Source of the DNA: JANLTP01 sp031363055
GTDB taxonomy: Bacteria > Pseudomonadota > Gammaproteobacteria > Burkholderiales > Burkholderiaceae_E
NCBI GenBank assembly: GCA_031363055.1
Contig: JANLTP010000164.1
Location: 1 to 64,000, forward strand
Reading direction: 5' to 3'
DNA length: 64,000 bases
Shown here: piece by piece, positions 8,708 to 17,884 of the stretch
How positions within the stretch are numbered: position 1 is the stretch's first letter
Layout of the letters: each line of letters starts with the position of its first letter
The notes under the pieces: generated by a model
What the model was told of the DNA's origin: nothing
Seen by the model: the letters and a program-made list of their open reading frames with translations, nothing else
Database searches by the model: none
Translations under genes and position numbers: made by a program

Positions 8708-9721
8708 ATGAGCCTGCTGATCCTCAAACGCCTGCTCGGTGCCTTGCCGAATCTGTTCGGCATTGTGCTGATCACGTTTTTGCTGACTCGCGCCTTGCCC
8801 GGTGATCCGGCTGCGTTTTATGCCGGGCCGTCAGGCACGCGCGAAGCGGTGGAAGAGGTGCGCGAGAAGCTCGGCTTGAACCGCACCTTGCCTGAACAGT
8901 TTGCCATCTATGTCAAGGACCTGGCGCGCGGTGATCTGGGGCAGGCACTGTCGACCGGCATGCCGGTCCGCCAGGAGCTGCTGACGCGCTTGCCAGCCTC
9001 GCTTGAACTGGTGCTGGCGGCGCTGGTCTTCGCAGTATCGCTGGCGGTACCCCTGGGTGTCGCCGCCGCGCGCCGTCCGAACTCGTGGATCGATCATGCC
9101 TGTCGAGTCATCACCACCGCCGGTGTTTCGCTGCCGACCTTTTTTACCGGCTTGTTGCTGACTTATGTGCTGTACTTTTTACTGGGCTGGGCGCCATCGC
9201 CGATTGGCCGCCTCGATCCTTATCTGAGCGCGCCGGCGACGGTCACCGGCTTCTACACAATCGATAGTTTGCTGGCAGGCGATCCAGGGCTATTTGTCGC
9301 CAGTGCCAAACAAATGATTCTGCCGGTACTGACGCTCGGCATTTTTGTCCTCGCACCACTGGCTCGCATGACCCGCGCTTCGATGTTATCGGTGTTGTCG
9401 GCTGACTTTGTGCGCACTGCCCGTGCCTCCGGCCTGTCGGGCACCACGGTGTTGGTTCGATACGCGCTGCACAATGCATTGCTACCAGTGGTCACCACCC
9501 TCGGCATGGTGTTCTCGTTTTTGCTCGGCATGAGTGTGATCGTCGAGAAAGTGTTTGCCTGGCCGGGCGTGGGTTCTTTCGCGCTGGAAGCGCTGGTCTC
9601 CAGTGACTATGCGCCTGTGCAAGGGTTCGTACTGACCATGGCAGTGATTTACACCTTGCTCAATCTCGCGATCGATCTGCTCTATGTGCTGATCGATCCA
9701 CGCGTTCGGCTGGGCGATTGA
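8708..9721 (+). CDS. ABC importer permease, DppB/OppB type
   Basis: Inner-membrane permease of 337 aa with about six hydrophobic segments. The first follows the start (LLGALPNLFGIVLITFLLTR). The family element after it, ALPGDPAAFYAGPSGT, is typical of OppB/DppB. The cytoplasmic EAA loop, which couples to the ATPase, is LSADFVRTARASGLSGTTV. It lies between its binding protein and the second permease and ends in the characteristic DPRVRLGD tail. Confidence 0.93.
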   Translation: MSLLILKRLLGALPNLFGIVLITFLLTRALPGDPAAFYAGPSGTREAVEEVREKLGLNRTLPEQFAIYVKDLARGDLGQALSTGMPVRQELLTRLPASLELVLAALVFAVSLAVPLGVAAARRPNSWIDHACRVITTAGVSLPTFFTGLLLTYVLYFLLGWAPSPIGRLDPYLSAPATVTGFYTIDSLLAGDPGLFVASAKQMILPVLTLGIFVLAPLARMTRASMLSVLSADFVRTARASGLSGTTVLVRYALHNALLPVVTTLGMVFSFLLGMSVIVEKVFAWPGVGSFALEALVSSDYAPVQGFVLTMAVIYTLLNLAIDLLYVLIDPRVRLGD

Positions 9722-9726
9722 ACGGC

Positions 9727-10572
9727 ATGAACACCTGGTGGTCTCATAGCCGATACGTGCTGAGCGAAAACCCGTTCACGATGATCGCTGCGCTACTGTT
9801 TGCCGGCTTCGTCGTGCTGGCCGTGATCGGTCCGTGGATCACGCCGTTCGATCCGTTGGCCAGCAATGTCGGTGCCCCGCTCAGCGCGCCCCATCGCGCC
9901 CATTGGTTCGGCACCGACGCGCTCGGCCGCGACATTTTCTCGCGAGTGCTGGTAGCCACCCGTATCGACTTTCTGATTGCCTTCAGCGCCGTGGCGGTAT
10001 CGTTTCTGGCCGGTGGCTTGCTCGGTGCCGCCGCCGGCTATTTCGGTGGCTGGCTCGATCGCATCGTAATCCGGGTGTGCGACATGGTCATGAGCTTTCC
10101 ACTGTTTGTGCTGGCCATGGGCATCGTGGCGGCGCTCGGCAACTCGGTGTTCAACATCATCCTCGCGACGGCGGTGGTCAACCTGCCGTTCTATGTCCGG
10201 GTGGCGCGCACCGAGGTCAATGTGCGACGTGAAGCCGGATTCATTGAAGCGGCGCGACTAGCTGGCAATGGTGATGCGCGCATTCTGCTCAGGCATCTGA
10301 TTCCGAACGCGTTGCCACCGATGATGGTGCAGGTGTCCTTGAATCTCGGCTGGGCGATCCTGAACGCCGCCGGACTGAGCTTTATCGGCTTGGGCGTCAG
10401 CCCGCCACAAGCCGAATGGGGCATCATGGTCGCTGAAGGCGCCAACTACATTATCTCCGGTGAATGGTGGGTGGCGTTGTTTCCCGGCATGGTGCTGATG
10501 CTGGCGGTGTTCACCTTCAACCTGCTCGGCGACGGTCTTCGCGATTTGATCGATCCACGGCGCCGGACCTGA
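9727..10572 (+). CDS. ABC importer permease, DppC/OppC type
   Basis: Inner-membrane permease of 281 aa, partner of the preceding DppB-type protein. It has the N-terminal OppC element with one helix, the conserved HWFGTDALGRDIFSRV segment, and the EAA loop EAGFIEAARLAGNGD. The C-terminus reads NLLGDGLRDLIDPR. I chose ATG 9727, five bases after the previous stop; an in-frame TTG at 9718 is possible but weaker. Its stop overlaps the ATPase start as TGATG, so translation is coupled. Confidence 0.92.
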   Translation: MNTWWSHSRYVLSENPFTMIAALLFAGFVVLAVIGPWITPFDPLASNVGAPLSAPHRAHWFGTDALGRDIFSRVLVATRIDFLIAFSAVAVSFLAGGLLGAAAGYFGGWLDRIVIRVCDMVMSFPLFVLAMGIVAALGNSVFNIILATAVVNLPFYVRVARTEVNVRREAGFIEAARLAGNGDARILLRHLIPNALPPMMVQVSLNLGWAILNAAGLSFIGLGVSPPQAEWGIMVAEGANYIISGEWWVALFPGMVLMLAVFTFNLLGDGLRDLIDPRRRT

Positions 10573-11549
10573 TGGAACTGCTCGATATCCGTCATCTGTC
10601 CCTGCAGTTCCGCACTCGCAGCGGCATTGTGCAGGCACTAGATGACGTCAGTCTGTCGGTCGCCAGGGGCGAGACGGTGGGGCTGGTGGGTGAGTCGGGT
10701 TCAGGCAAGAGTGTGCTCGCGTATGCGCTGCTCGGGCTCTCCGACGCCGCCGCGAAGATCACTCAGGGATCTGCGCAGTTCGAGGGCCAGGACCTGTTGA
10801 CGGCGAGCGAACATCATCTGCAGGAGATTCGTGGCCGCGAGATCTCGATGGTCTTTCAGAATCCGAAAGTGGCACTCAATCCGATTCGCAAGATCGGCCA
10901 TCAGATCGAGGATGTTCTCGCTCGGCACACGGCCCACCGGCGCGCCGACCTGAAAGCGCATGCGATCGAATGCTTGGCTGAAATGCGCATTCCCGATCCG
11001 CAGCGCCGCTATCACGCCTACCCGTTCGAGTTATCGGGCGGCCTGTGTCAGCGCGTCATGATCGCAATTGCCCTGGCGTGCAGTCCCAAGCTTTTGATTG
11101 CCGACGAACCGACCACCGGGCTTGATGTCACCACGCAGGCCGCGATCATGGCGCTGATCCGCGAAAAGGCGTCGCAATCGCGTGGCATGGCGACCCTGCT
11201 GATTACCCACGACTTAGGACTCGCGCGAGAACAATGCGACCGCATCGTGGTCATGCACGCCGGCCATGTCGTGGAGATGGCCGGCACACAACGCCTCTTT
11301 GATTCGCCGCGTCATCCGTATTCACAACAATTGATTGGCGCGACGCCGGTCGGTCGAACCCATCTGGCCGAGTTGGTGTCGATTCCCGGCGGCTTGCCCG
11401 ATCTGCGGCGGCGCGATCTGGCCACCTGCCGCTTCGAAGCGCGCTGCGAGCGACGCAGTGAAGTCTGTGCCGGACCCTTGCCGATCGTTTCGGATGAAGG
11501 CGGTATGGTGCGCTGTCATCATCCGCTCGATCTGGTCAGTACGCCATGA
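10572..11549 (+). CDS. ABC importer ATPase, DppD/OppD type
   Basis: Cytoplasmic ATPase of 325 aa. Walker A is GESGSGKS, the signature is LSGGLCQR (more usual LSGGMRQR), and Walker B is LLIADEPTTGLDVT. The C-terminal OppD/F extension has the Cys-rich motif CRFEARCERRSEVC, which in this family can hold an iron-sulfur cluster. The start at 10572 is set by the TGATG overlap with the permease; the open frame extends upstream only as a shadow of that gene. Confidence 0.93.
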   Translation: MELLDIRHLSLQFRTRSGIVQALDDVSLSVARGETVGLVGESGSGKSVLAYALLGLSDAAAKITQGSAQFEGQDLLTASEHHLQEIRGREISMVFQNPKVALNPIRKIGHQIEDVLARHTAHRRADLKAHAIECLAEMRIPDPQRRYHAYPFELSGGLCQRVMIAIALACSPKLLIADEPTTGLDVTTQAAIMALIREKASQSRGMATLLITHDLGLAREQCDRIVVMHAGHVVEMAGTQRLFDSPRHPYSQQLIGATPVGRTHLAELVSIPGGLPDLRRRDLATCRFEARCERRSEVCAGPLPIVSDEGGMVRCHHPLDLVSTP

Positions 11550-12538
11550 GCGCGGGCCTGCTCGAAGTCATGGATCTCGCCAAGCGATTCCCGGTCAAGA
11601 CACCGAAGGGAAAGGGTCTGCTGCATGCGGTTGACGGCGTCAGTTTTACGCTGCAAGCCGGCGAGACCGTTGGGCTGGTCGGTGAATCGGGCTGTGGCAA
11701 GTCAACGCTGGTACGGCTGCTGACTCGCACCTTGTCGCTGACCGATGGCCAGATTCGCTTCAATGGCACCGACCTGGGTCTGATCGATCCGCGGCGTATG
11801 CCTGAGCACAAGCTGCGCCGCGACGTGCAGATGGTGTTTCAGGATGCGCACGACAGTTTGAACCCCCGATACACGGCCTTCGATACGATTGCCGAGCCCT
11901 TGCGCTTGCTGGCCGACCACCAAGATCCGCAGAATTTGCGCGCGGCCGTTGAACAAACGGCACGGCTGACCGGTTTGCCTCTCGAACTCCTGCAACGGTT
12001 TCCGCATCAACTGTCGGGCGGCCAAAAGGCCAGGGTTGGAATTGCGCGAGCGGTGGTTCTCAGACCACGACTGTTGGTGCTCGACGAACCGACCGCCGCG
12101 CTTGATGTTTCGGTACAGGTGGTCATTCTGAAGTTGCTGGCCAGCTTGAAGGCCGAACTCGGCATGACTTTTCTGTTCGTCTCGCATGACCTGAATGTGG
12201 TGCGCTTGTTGTGCGACCGCGTGCTGGTCATGTATCTGGGCCGAATCGTCGAAAGCGGCCCGGCGGCAGAGTTATTCGCTGACCCGAAACATCCGTATAC
12301 GCGCGCCCTGATTGCGTCTATTCCGGGTTCTGGTCGACGAATCACCGAACATCTGCAAGGCGGCGATCCGCACAGCCCGATTCAGATGCTCAATGAAGCC
12401 CAGGCGCTCCGTTGCGGTTTTCAAGGCCGTTGCCCGCATGCACTCGAATCCTGCGCACGTGAAGTGCCGGCGCTGAAACCGTCGGGGGCCGGCCGTGAGG
12501 CTGCGTGCCTGCGGGTTGCCGATCTGCCCGTTTTTTAA
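11546..12538 (+). CDS. ABC importer ATPase, DppF/OppF type
   Basis: Second ATPase of the importer, 330 aa, starting in an ATGA overlap with DppD. Walker A is GESGCGKST, the signature LSGGQKARVGIARA, Walker B LLVLDEPTAALDVS, and the switch His is in FVSHDLNVV. The C-terminal zone again has the Cys motif (CGFQGRCPHALESC). With 7053, 8708, 9727 and 10572 it completes a five-gene importer placed inside the ureide locus. Confidence 0.93.
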   Translation: MSAGLLEVMDLAKRFPVKTPKGKGLLHAVDGVSFTLQAGETVGLVGESGCGKSTLVRLLTRTLSLTDGQIRFNGTDLGLIDPRRMPEHKLRRDVQMVFQDAHDSLNPRYTAFDTIAEPLRLLADHQDPQNLRAAVEQTARLTGLPLELLQRFPHQLSGGQKARVGIARAVVLRPRLLVLDEPTAALDVSVQVVILKLLASLKAELGMTFLFVSHDLNVVRLLCDRVLVMYLGRIVESGPAAELFADPKHPYTRALIASIPGSGRRITEHLQGGDPHSPIQMLNEAQALRCGFQGRCPHALESCAREVPALKPSGAGREAACLRVADLPVF

Positions 12539-12558
12539 GCCACCTTGTTGAGTCCATC

Positions 12559-12801
12559 ATGAACCCTCCAGCCATGCTTGATTACGTCGTCGCCGCCGCT
12601 GCTGTGCTGCAATTGCCGCTCGATGCGGCGCGAGCGCAACGAGTCAGTGAAATCCTGATGCGAACCGCCGCCATCGCATCCAGTCTTGATGCGATCGCGC
12701 TGGCGCCCGAACATGAATTGGCGGAGATCTTCCGGCCGGCGCCGTTTCCGGCGGTAGATCCGGCGAGTGATTCCGCGATTGTGAAAGGTACCCGGACATG
12801 A
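12559..12801 (+). CDS. atzG: AtzG-like small subunit (DUF4089)
   Basis: Small 80-aa protein of the DUF4089 family. In cyanuric acid catabolism AtzG binds and stabilises AtzE to form the 1-carboxybiuret hydrolase; the homologue HpxX belongs to the oxalurate system. Seen here: LDYVVAAAAVLQLPLDAARAQRV, the usual helix-rich start, and the Pro-rich tail HELAEIFRPAPFP. The ATG at 12559 is chosen over an upstream frame. It overlaps atzE by four bases (ATGA), the order found for atzG-atzE and hpxX-hpxY. Confidence 0.88.
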   Translation: MNPPAMLDYVVAAAAVLQLPLDAARAQRVSEILMRTAAIASSLDAIALAPEHELAEIFRPAPFPAVDPASDSAIVKGTRT

Positions 12802-14141
12802 CTGCCAGCGCCAGCGAGCGTGTCGAAGCGGCGATCACTCGCATCGAAGCGACCGACGAGCGGGTCAACGCGTTCACCGCGAAGACTTTTTCACGGGCAC
12901 GACTGCAAGCCGCAGCGATTGACGAGCATCGCGCACGCGGTGCGCCGCTTTTGCCCTTGGCCGGCGTGCTGTTTGCCGTCAAGAACCTGTTCGATATCGA
13001 GGGCCTGACGACCTTGGCGGGATCGAAGGTCAATCGTGATCATGCGCCCGCTCGCGCCGATGCCGTGCTGGTGCAACGATTGCAGGCGGCCGGCGCCATT
13101 TTGATGGGCGCTCTCAACATGGATGAGTACGCCTACGGCTTCACGACCGAAAATCAGCACTATGGCCCTTGCCACAATCCACACGACTTGAGCCGGATTG
13201 GCGGTGGCTCCTCGGGCGGATCGGCGGTGGCGGTGGCTGCCGGCCAGGTACCTTTGTCGCTGGGTTCTGATACCAATGGATCGATCCGGGTGCCAGCTTC
13301 GCTGTGTGGGGTCTGGGGTCTGAAACCGACCTTCGGGCGGCTCTCTAGACGGGGTACGTTTCCGTTCGTCAACAGCATCGATCACCTTGGACCCTTCGCC
13401 GACAGTGTCGAGTTGCTGAGCGTCGCGTATGACGCCCTGCAAGGGCCGGATGCGCTTGATGCGGGCTGTCATGCGCAACGCATTCAGCCGGTGTCGGGCC
13501 TGCTCGGTCACGGTGTCAGGGGACTGCGGATTGGTGTGCTCGGCGGATACTTTCATGACCACGCCACCGAGCCTGCGCGACAAGTCGCATTAGCGGTGGC
13601 GCGGCAGCTCGGCGCTGCCGACGAAGTCATCTGGCCCGATGCGTCACTCGCGCGCGCCGCCGCCTTCGTCGTGACCGCCAGCGAGGGCGGTGCGCTGCAT
13701 CTGCCGAACCTTCGCAAACGCGCCGAGGACTTCGAGATATTGTCGGTCGACCGATTCATTGCGGGCGCCTTGCAGCCGCTCGATTGGTATCTGCGGGCGC
13801 AGCGCTTCAGAAGTATCAATCGCGACAAGGTCAACGCGCTGTTCGAGCATTGGGATCTGCTGATCGCGCCGGCCACCCCCGTCAGCGCGCCGCTGATTGG
13901 CACCGAATGGATCGACATCAACGGTCAGCGCCATCCCTGTCGACCGGCGATGGGCCTGTTGACCCAACCGATCTCATTCGCCGGTTGCCCGGTGGTTGTG
14001 GCGCCTTGTTGGCCGACCGCAACTCAAGGAATGCCGATCGGTGTGCAAGTGATTGCTGCGCCATGGCGCGAGGATCTGGCCCTGCGCGCTGCGATGGTGT
14101 TGCAAGCCGCTGGCATCGCTCATCTCAAACCGGCGCTTTGA
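12798..14141 (+). CDS. atzE: AtzE-family amidohydrolase (1-carboxybiuret hydrolase)
   Basis: Amidase-signature enzyme of 447 aa. Catalytic Lys is in LFAVKNLFDIEG and the Ser pair in GGGSSGGSAVAVAAG with GSDTNGSIRVPASLCG. The NMDEYAYGFTTENQHYG segment is typical of the AtzE/HpxY group. AtzE with AtzG deaminates 1-carboxybiuret to 1,3-dicarboxyurea in cyanuric acid degradation. The close homologue HpxY acts in oxalurate breakdown, so the alternative substrate is oxalurate. Adjacent AtzF, BiuH and the absence of an hpxW-like gene favour the carboxybiuret reading. Confidence 0.87.
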   Translation: MTASASERVEAAITRIEATDERVNAFTAKTFSRARLQAAAIDEHRARGAPLLPLAGVLFAVKNLFDIEGLTTLAGSKVNRDHAPARADAVLVQRLQAAGAILMGALNMDEYAYGFTTENQHYGPCHNPHDLSRIGGGSSGGSAVAVAAGQVPLSLGSDTNGSIRVPASLCGVWGLKPTFGRLSRRGTFPFVNSIDHLGPFADSVELLSVAYDALQGPDALDAGCHAQRIQPVSGLLGHGVRGLRIGVLGGYFHDHATEPARQVALAVARQLGAADEVIWPDASLARAAAFVVTASEGGALHLPNLRKRAEDFEILSVDRFIAGALQPLDWYLRAQRFRSINRDKVNALFEHWDLLIAPATPVSAPLIGTEWIDINGQRHPCRPAMGLLTQPISFAGCPVVVAPCWPTATQGMPIGVQVIAAPWREDLALRAAMVLQAAGIAHLKPAL

Positions 14142-14181
14142 CTCAAACCGGCGCTAACTGAACCTTGACTTAGGAATCACC

Positions 14182-14562
14182 ATGGAAATCAACCTCCCCG
14201 AAGTACTGGCAGAAGTCACTGCGGCGTTCGCTCGATATGAGACCGCACTGGTCAGCAATGACGTCACCGTGCTTGACGAGCTGTTCTGGAACAGCCCGCA
14301 GACCTTGCGCTACGGCGTCGGCGAGAACCTGTATGGCTACGATGAAATTCGTGCGTTTCGAGCCTCGCGGCCCTCGCAAGGCCTGGCACGTGACTTGCTG
14401 CGTACGGTCATCACTACTTATGGGCGAGATTTTGCTACCGCCAACGTCGAATTTCGCCGCGTCAATGGTGACCGTACCGGTCGACAAAGTCAGACCTGGA
14501 TGCGCACCGCCGAGGGCTGGCGGGTGGTATCGGCGCATGTCAGTTTGTTCGCTCCGCAATAA
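14182..14562 (+). CDS. atzH: AtzH/HpxZ-like NTF2-fold protein (DUF3225)
   Basis: Protein of 126 aa with an NTF2/SnoaL-like cone fold. Visible family elements are VTAAFARYETALVSND, LFWNSPQTLRYGVGENLYG and the closing VVSAHVSLF. AtzH is reported to act on 1,3-dicarboxyurea, feeding allophanate to AtzF; HpxZ is the counterpart in the oxalurate set. It follows atzE by 40 bases. Together atzG, atzE and atzH reproduce the conserved triplet, so the call rests on both sequence and order. Confidence 0.85.
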   Translation: MEINLPEVLAEVTAAFARYETALVSNDVTVLDELFWNSPQTLRYGVGENLYGYDEIRAFRASRPSQGLARDLLRTVITTYGRDFATANVEFRRVNGDRTGRQSQTWMRTAEGWRVVSAHVSLFAPQ

Positions 14563-14634
14563 CGATCGCAACAGTCACCAAGCCAAGCAAGTACGCAACA
14601 ACCAAACCGTTCATACCTACGAGGAGTAACTGCC

Positions 14635-15753
14635 GTGAATCTGAAATCCATCAATCGTCGTCAATCCCTGAAGTCTGTTGCAGCACTTGGCGCAGCCGGT
14701 GCGCTGGCCAGTGCCAGCCATTTCGCGCAGGCGCAAAAGCCAATTACCGTCGGCGTTATCTACGTCGGGCCGCGCGACGACTTTGGCTATAACCAGGCGC
14801 AAGCGCAGGCCGCCGCCGAACTGAAGAAAATGCCCGGCGTGAAAGTCGTCGAGGAAGAAAACGTAGCGGAGACGGCTGCCGTACAAAAGACCATGACCGG
14901 CATGATCATGCAAGACGGTGCGTCGGTGTTGTTCCCGACCTCGTTCGGCTATTACGATCCGCATCTTCTCGCGCTTGCCGCCAAGTATCCCGATGTGCGC
15001 TTTGCACACTGCGGAGGCATGTGGACCGAGGGCAAGCATCCGAAGAACGCCGGCAGCTACTTTGGCTACATCGACGAATGCCAATATCTGAACGGTGTCG
15101 TCGCAGGGCATATGAGCAAGAGCGGCAAGATTGGCTTTGTCGCTGCCAAACCGATTCCGCAAGTATTGCGCAATATCAACTCGTTCCTGATGGGTGCCCG
15201 CTCGGTCAAGCCGACGACGACCTGTAATGTCATCTTCACCGGCGATTGGTCAATGCCGGTCAAGGAAGCCGAGGCCACCAACAGTCTGGCCGATCAGGGG
15301 GTCGATGTCTTCACCATGCACGTCGATGGTCCGAAAGTGGTCGTCGAGACCGCCGCCAAACGCGGCAAGATGGTTTGCGGTTATCACGCCAGCCAGGCCA
15401 AGCTCGCGCCCAATGCGTATCTGACGGGCGCCGAGTGGAACTGGTTGACGGCCTACAAGACGGTGGTCGAGGCTGCGCAGTCGGGCAAACCGCATCCGAA
15501 CTTCATTCGCGGCGGCTTGAAGGACGGCTACGTCAAGATGTCGCCCTACGGTACGATGGTCAGCGACGCTGCCAAAAAGAACGCCGATGAGGTCAAGGCA
15601 AAGATGGTGGCCGGCAGCTTCGATGTCTTCAAGGGTCCGCTCAAGGACAACAAGGGCAATGTCGTGGTCGCTGCTGGCAAACTGTTCAAGCAGACCGATC
15701 TCGAACTCGAGAAGATGAATTATCTGATCGAAGGCGTAATCGGCTCGATCTAA
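14635..15753 (+). CDS. BMP-family ABC importer substrate-binding protein
   Basis: Periplasmic binding protein of 372 aa of the BMP (basic membrane protein / PnrA) family, which usually bind nucleosides, purines or related heterocycles. GTG start after a strong GAGGAG site. Signal peptide INRRQSLKSVAALGAAGALA is followed by FAQAQ. The mature start ITVGVIYVGPRDDFGYNQA is the BMP hallmark, as is the segment FGYIDECQYLNGVVAGHMS. Permeases follow directly and the ATPase lies at 19646, after formamidase and biuH, an unusual split of the importer genes around two hydrolases. Confidence 0.92.
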   Translation: MNLKSINRRQSLKSVAALGAAGALASASHFAQAQKPITVGVIYVGPRDDFGYNQAQAQAAAELKKMPGVKVVEEENVAETAAVQKTMTGMIMQDGASVLFPTSFGYYDPHLLALAAKYPDVRFAHCGGMWTEGKHPKNAGSYFGYIDECQYLNGVVAGHMSKSGKIGFVAAKPIPQVLRNINSFLMGARSVKPTTTCNVIFTGDWSMPVKEAEATNSLADQGVDVFTMHVDGPKVVVETAAKRGKMVCGYHASQAKLAPNAYLTGAEWNWLTAYKTVVEAAQSGKPHPNFIRGGLKDGYVKMSPYGTMVSDAAKKNADEVKAKMVAGSFDVFKGPLKDNKGNVVVAAGKLFKQTDLELEKMNYLIEGVIGSI

Positions 15754-15799
15754 GCGTAAACACTGCTGCCGAAGACCTGCAAATGCCAATCGCCTGATC

Positions 15800-16903
15800 A
15801 TGCGTGACTCACTGAACGATATCGCTTTACCGGTGCTGGCCATCGCTGCGGCATTGCTGGTCTTCGGTGTGTTCGTCTGGTTTGCCGGCGTCAATCCGCT
15901 CGAGGTCTGGCGGCTGTTGTTCAAGGGCGCTTTCGGTGACTGGTTCTCCTGGCAGAACACCTTGCAACGCGCCGCGCCGCTGATGCTGACCGCCTTGTGC
16001 GTGGCCATTCCAATGCGCGCCGGTCTCATCCTGATTGGCGGCGAAGGCGCGCTGGTGCTGGGCGGACTCGCCTGCGCCGCGCTGCCCTATGCGATATCGG
16101 TTCCGCACAACGGCTTCGGCATCGTGCTGATCTGTCTGGCCGGTGCGTTGGCGGGCGCTTTGTGGACCGCCCTGGCCGGCTGGTTACGGCAGTATCGCGG
16201 CATCAATGAAACCATCAGCAGCTTGTTGCTGGCCTATGTCGCCATCGGCCTCTTCAAGCATTGGGTCGAGGGTCCCTTGCGTGATCCGGCCAGCTTGAAT
16301 AAGCCGTCCACCCAGACGCTCGATGAAGCGCTGCGTCTGGGCGGTATGGCCGGCTCTGACATCCACTGGGGACTGCTGCTCGGCGTACTCGCCTGTCTGG
16401 CTCTTGGGTTGTGGCTGCGCTGGACCGTCTCCGGCTTTTCGGTGCGGGTGGTGGGCGGCAACTTGCGGGCTGCGCAACTGGTCGGTCTGCCGGCTACCGG
16501 ACTCATCTTGCTGGCCTGTGGTTTGGGTGGCGCCTGCGCCGGACTGGCCGGCGCGGTCGAAGTCGCCGCGGTTCACACCAACGCCAACGCGTCGTTGATC
16601 GCTGGTTATGGTTATGCCGGTATTCTGGTGTCGTTCATTGCGCGACACAATCCCATCGCGATCATTCCAGTCGCCATCTTGTTTGGTGGATTTGGTGCTG
16701 CCGGTAGTCTGCTGCAGCGGCGCCTTGGCCTGCCCGATGCCTCGGTGCTGGTACTGCAAGGCATTGCGTTTGTCTTGATCCTGGCCAGCGAAGCCCTGCG
16801 TGGCCGCGATTGGCCAACGATACTTGCGCGATTCGGTCGTGCGGCTGGACCGGCAGCCGCACCGCCCAACAAGGAACGGATGGCCACGGGAACCGCCGCA
16901 TGA
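15800..16903 (+). CDS. BMP-type ABC importer permease 1
   Basis: Inner-membrane permease of 367 aa of the BPD_transp_2 family, like the nucleoside importer proteins YufP/NupP. It has about nine hydrophobic segments, the conserved VAIPMRAGLILIGGEGALVL early motif, GINETISSLLLAYVA in the centre, and a cytoplasmic loop VVGGNLRAAQLVGLPATG that contacts the ATPase. It ends in ATGA overlap with the second permease. Confidence 0.9.
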   Translation: MRDSLNDIALPVLAIAAALLVFGVFVWFAGVNPLEVWRLLFKGAFGDWFSWQNTLQRAAPLMLTALCVAIPMRAGLILIGGEGALVLGGLACAALPYAISVPHNGFGIVLICLAGALAGALWTALAGWLRQYRGINETISSLLLAYVAIGLFKHWVEGPLRDPASLNKPSTQTLDEALRLGGMAGSDIHWGLLLGVLACLALGLWLRWTVSGFSVRVVGGNLRAAQLVGLPATGLILLACGLGGACAGLAGAVEVAAVHTNANASLIAGYGYAGILVSFIARHNPIAIIPVAILFGGFGAAGSLLQRRLGLPDASVLVLQGIAFVLILASEALRGRDWPTILARFGRAAGPAAAPPNKERMATGTAA

Positions 16904-17820
16904 GCACCGATCAGTGGATCGCCTTTGTCTGTGCCATCGTCGGCGGCGCGTTGCGGGTCGGTGTGCCGTTCCTGTTCGTGAGCCTCGGTGAGTGTCTGAC
17001 CGAAAAGGCTGGGCGCATCAATCTCGGTCTGGAGGGCGTCCTGGTGTTCTCGGCGATGGCGGCCTTCGGCGCTGGCTACTTGAGCGGCTCGGCCTGGGTC
17101 GGCGTCCTGGCCGCGGCGCTGGCCGGTGGATTACTCGGTGCCCTGCATGGTCTACTCTGCTCGTTGCAACGAGTCAACGATGTCGCCACCGGCATCGCAC
17201 TGATGTTGCTGGGTACCGGCCTGGCCTTCTATCTAGGCAAACCGCTGATCCAGCCGCAAGCCCCGCAGATTGCCGCCATTGCGCTCGGTAATTGGAGTGA
17301 CTCGGCACCGGTGCGTGCGGCGCTCCAGGTCAATGCACTGTTACCCCTGGGATTGCTGCTGACCGCTGTACTCTGGTGGGCCTTCGCCAATACCCGAGCC
17401 GGTCTTCTGGTGCGCATGGCGGGCGACTCGGCTAACGCGGCACGCGCGCTCGGCTATTCGGTGGCCGGTATCCGAATCGCCACCACTGCCGCCGGTGGCG
17501 CGATTGCCGGATTGGGCGGCGCTTCGCTGACCTTGTTCTATCCGGGCAGTTGGAACGAAGGTATCTCCAGCGGACAGGGCCTGATCGCAGTGGCGCTGGT
17601 GATCTTTGCGCGCTGGAGTCCCCTGCGCTGTGTCGGCGCGGCGGCCTTGTTTGGCGGCGCCGGTGCTATTGGACCGGCGCTACAGTCGGTCGGGATCAGT
17701 TGGGGCTATCACCTCTTTAATACGGTGCCCTATCTGTTGACCCTGCTGATTCTCGTGTTCACGTGTCGACCCGGCAGTGTGGCGGCCGGCACGCCGGGCG
17801 AACTGTCGTCGACGCGCTGA
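16900..17820 (+). CDS. BMP-type ABC importer permease 2
   Basis: Second permease of 306 aa, YufQ/NupQ-like. It carries the matching ECLTEKAGRINLGLEGVLVF motif and a loop RMAGDSANAARALGYSVAG for the ATPase. The ATG at 16900 overlaps the previous stop, which decides the start over an upstream in-frame one. It is followed by a 64-base gap and then formamidase with its own ribosome site. Confidence 0.9.
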   Translation: MSTDQWIAFVCAIVGGALRVGVPFLFVSLGECLTEKAGRINLGLEGVLVFSAMAAFGAGYLSGSAWVGVLAAALAGGLLGALHGLLCSLQRVNDVATGIALMLLGTGLAFYLGKPLIQPQAPQIAAIALGNWSDSAPVRAALQVNALLPLGLLLTAVLWWAFANTRAGLLVRMAGDSANAARALGYSVAGIRIATTAAGGAIAGLGGASLTLFYPGSWNEGISSGQGLIAVALVIFARWSPLRCVGAAALFGGAGAIGPALQSVGISWGYHLFNTVPYLLTLLILVFTCRPGSVAAGTPGELSSTR

Positions 17821-17884
17821 GCCCTGAGTCGAGGCGTTGAGACCTGTGAATCCCAAACCGTTCTTTTTCAAATCGGAGTAACTC